From Rhodospirillaceae bacterium (GTDB taxonomy: Bacteria > Pseudomonadota > Alphaproteobacteria > Rhodospirillales > UBA2165), in contig JABHAA010000058.1 of NCBI GenBank assembly GCA_018674495.1, positions 1 to 34,026 on the forward strand: 34,026 nucleotides of DNA, written 5' to 3'. Numbering within the stretch: position 1 is the stretch's first letter; each line of letters begins with the position of its first letter. Positions 33,371 through 34,026 of this stretch are shown here, piece by piece. A model generated the notes under the pieces. That model saw nothing but the letters and a program-made list of their open reading frames with translations. It had not been told where the DNA came from and made no database searches. A program made the position numbers and the translations under genes.

Positions 33371-34026
33371 ATGACCGCCGATCCGCTGTTTTGGCAGACC
33401 CTTACATTGGTCACCGTGGCGTTTTTGTTTGCCGGCACCGTCAAGGGGATTGTCGGCGCCGGGCTGCCCACATTTTCGCTGCCGATCTTGGCCCTGGGGC
33501 TGGGACTCAAGGAAGGCATTGCCCTGATCGTCATACCGGCGCTCGTGACCAATGTCTGGCAGGGCTTGGTGGGCGGCCAGCTGGTGGCGCTCACAAGGCG
33601 GCTTGGCACCTTCCTGATCGCCACTGTCATCGGCTCTTTGGGCGGAGCGATCATTCTGGCGAACGGGGACGCATTGGTGCTATCCGGCGTGCTCGGCATA
33701 TTTCTGTTTCTCTATTCCGTATTTAGCCTGACGACGCCGCAAATCCCGGCGCCGGGGCGGGCGGAAAAATATTTGTCGCCGATTATGGGCGGCGCCACCG
33801 GCGTTATGCTGGGCATGATCGGCTCATTCTTTGTGCCTGGCGTCTTGTATTTGCAGGCCCTTGGGCTGAAGCGCGACGAGCTGGTGCAGGCGCTCGGCAT
33901 CGCGTTCACCGTCGCTTCGCTGGCGCTGGGGGTAGGTCTAGCCAGTAACGGATTATATTCAGGTGCCTATCTAGGGTTTTCCGCCTTTGCCGTGGCGCCG
34001 GCGCTGCTCGGCATGGTCGCCGGCCA
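33371..34026 (+). CDS. sulfite exporter TauE/SafE family protein (partial)
   Basis: The open frame runs from ATG 33371 past the window edge (218 codons visible). The product is strongly hydrophobic with several helices. It has the family's first module (AGTVKGIVGAGLPTFSLPIL, a glycine-rich turn after the first helix) and the repeat-like second half with GGATGVMLGMIGSFFVPG. It should export a small organic or sulfur anion. The gap after the molybdenum hydroxylase is only 4 bases, so both are likely co-transcribed. The C-terminal end is missing. Confidence 0.85.
   Translation, partial: MTADPLFWQTLTLVTVAFLFAGTVKGIVGAGLPTFSLPILALGLGLKEGIALIVIPALVTNVWQGLVGGQLVALTRRLGTFLIATVIGSLGGAIILANGDALVLSGVLGIFLFLYSVFSLTTPQIPAPGRAEKYLSPIMGGATGVMLGMIGSFFVPGVLYLQALGLKRDELVQALGIAFTVASLALGVGLASNGLYSGAYLGFSAFAVAPALLGMVAG

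Noticed and set aside
1..34026. CRISPR array, tandem repeats, attachment sites or a replication origin.
   Set aside because: No regularly spaced repeats, no integrase, no repeated copy of the tRNA 3' end and no clustered DnaA-type boxes were noticed by eye.

Overview
The window reads as chromosomal DNA of a GC-rich alphaproteobacterium, possibly Rhodospirillales-like and from an uncultured or environmental lineage. Grounds for this are the high GC content, the dense short-spaced operons, the YggT/DUF167/FolD block, the tesA-ybbA-ybbP block, the TRAP binding protein, the acetoacetyl-CoA synthetase and the FMN, DUF35-thiolase and molybdenum-hydroxylase genes. Lineage is inferred from gene content and style; no rRNA is present. 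No prophage, integrase, transposase or CRISPR array was seen.

Left part (1-8.7 kb). A TRAP-type substrate-binding protein stands alone, closed by a strong terminator. It is followed on the minus strand by the two E1 subunits of a 2-oxoacid/acetoin-type dehydrogenase. A small flavin split-barrel protein then meets a minus-strand run (acetoacetyl-CoA synthetase, aminotransferase, sulfotransferase, GST-like protein). Between the two convergent units lies a 0.27 kb element with long terminal inverted repeats. It appears to have inserted at a TA inside a CTAG shared by both stop codons, regenerating both stops.

Middle part (8.7-19.4 kb) is housekeeping and stress-type: a minimal zincin overlapping a Lon-like AAA protease, an iron-sulfur uracil-DNA glycosylase, a low-molecular-weight phosphatase, ThpR, a FIST sensory protein, the divergent tesA and ybbA-ybbP genes (the E. 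coli arrangement), and a Bax-inhibitor-1 membrane protein.

Right part (19.4-34 kb). It begins with a feruloyl-CoA-synthetase-like protein lacking the ATP-binding loop and the C-terminal domain, a two-helix membrane protein and oligopeptidase B. Next come a methyltransferase with an extra N-terminal domain paired with a JmjC/cupin oxygenase, tRNA-Ala(CGC) with a near-consensus promoter, and YggT, DUF167 and FolD. These are followed by a DUF35 protein with a cysteine-less thiolase homologue, an unrecognised 398-residue protein, a VOC protein divergent from a lone molybdenum-hydroxylase large subunit, and a TauE/SafE permease cut by the window edge.

The best candidates for undescribed biology are the methyltransferase/JmjC pair, the degenerate adenylate-forming protein, the cysteine-less thiolase with DUF35, the zincin/Lon-like pair, and the stop-codon-restoring mini-element.
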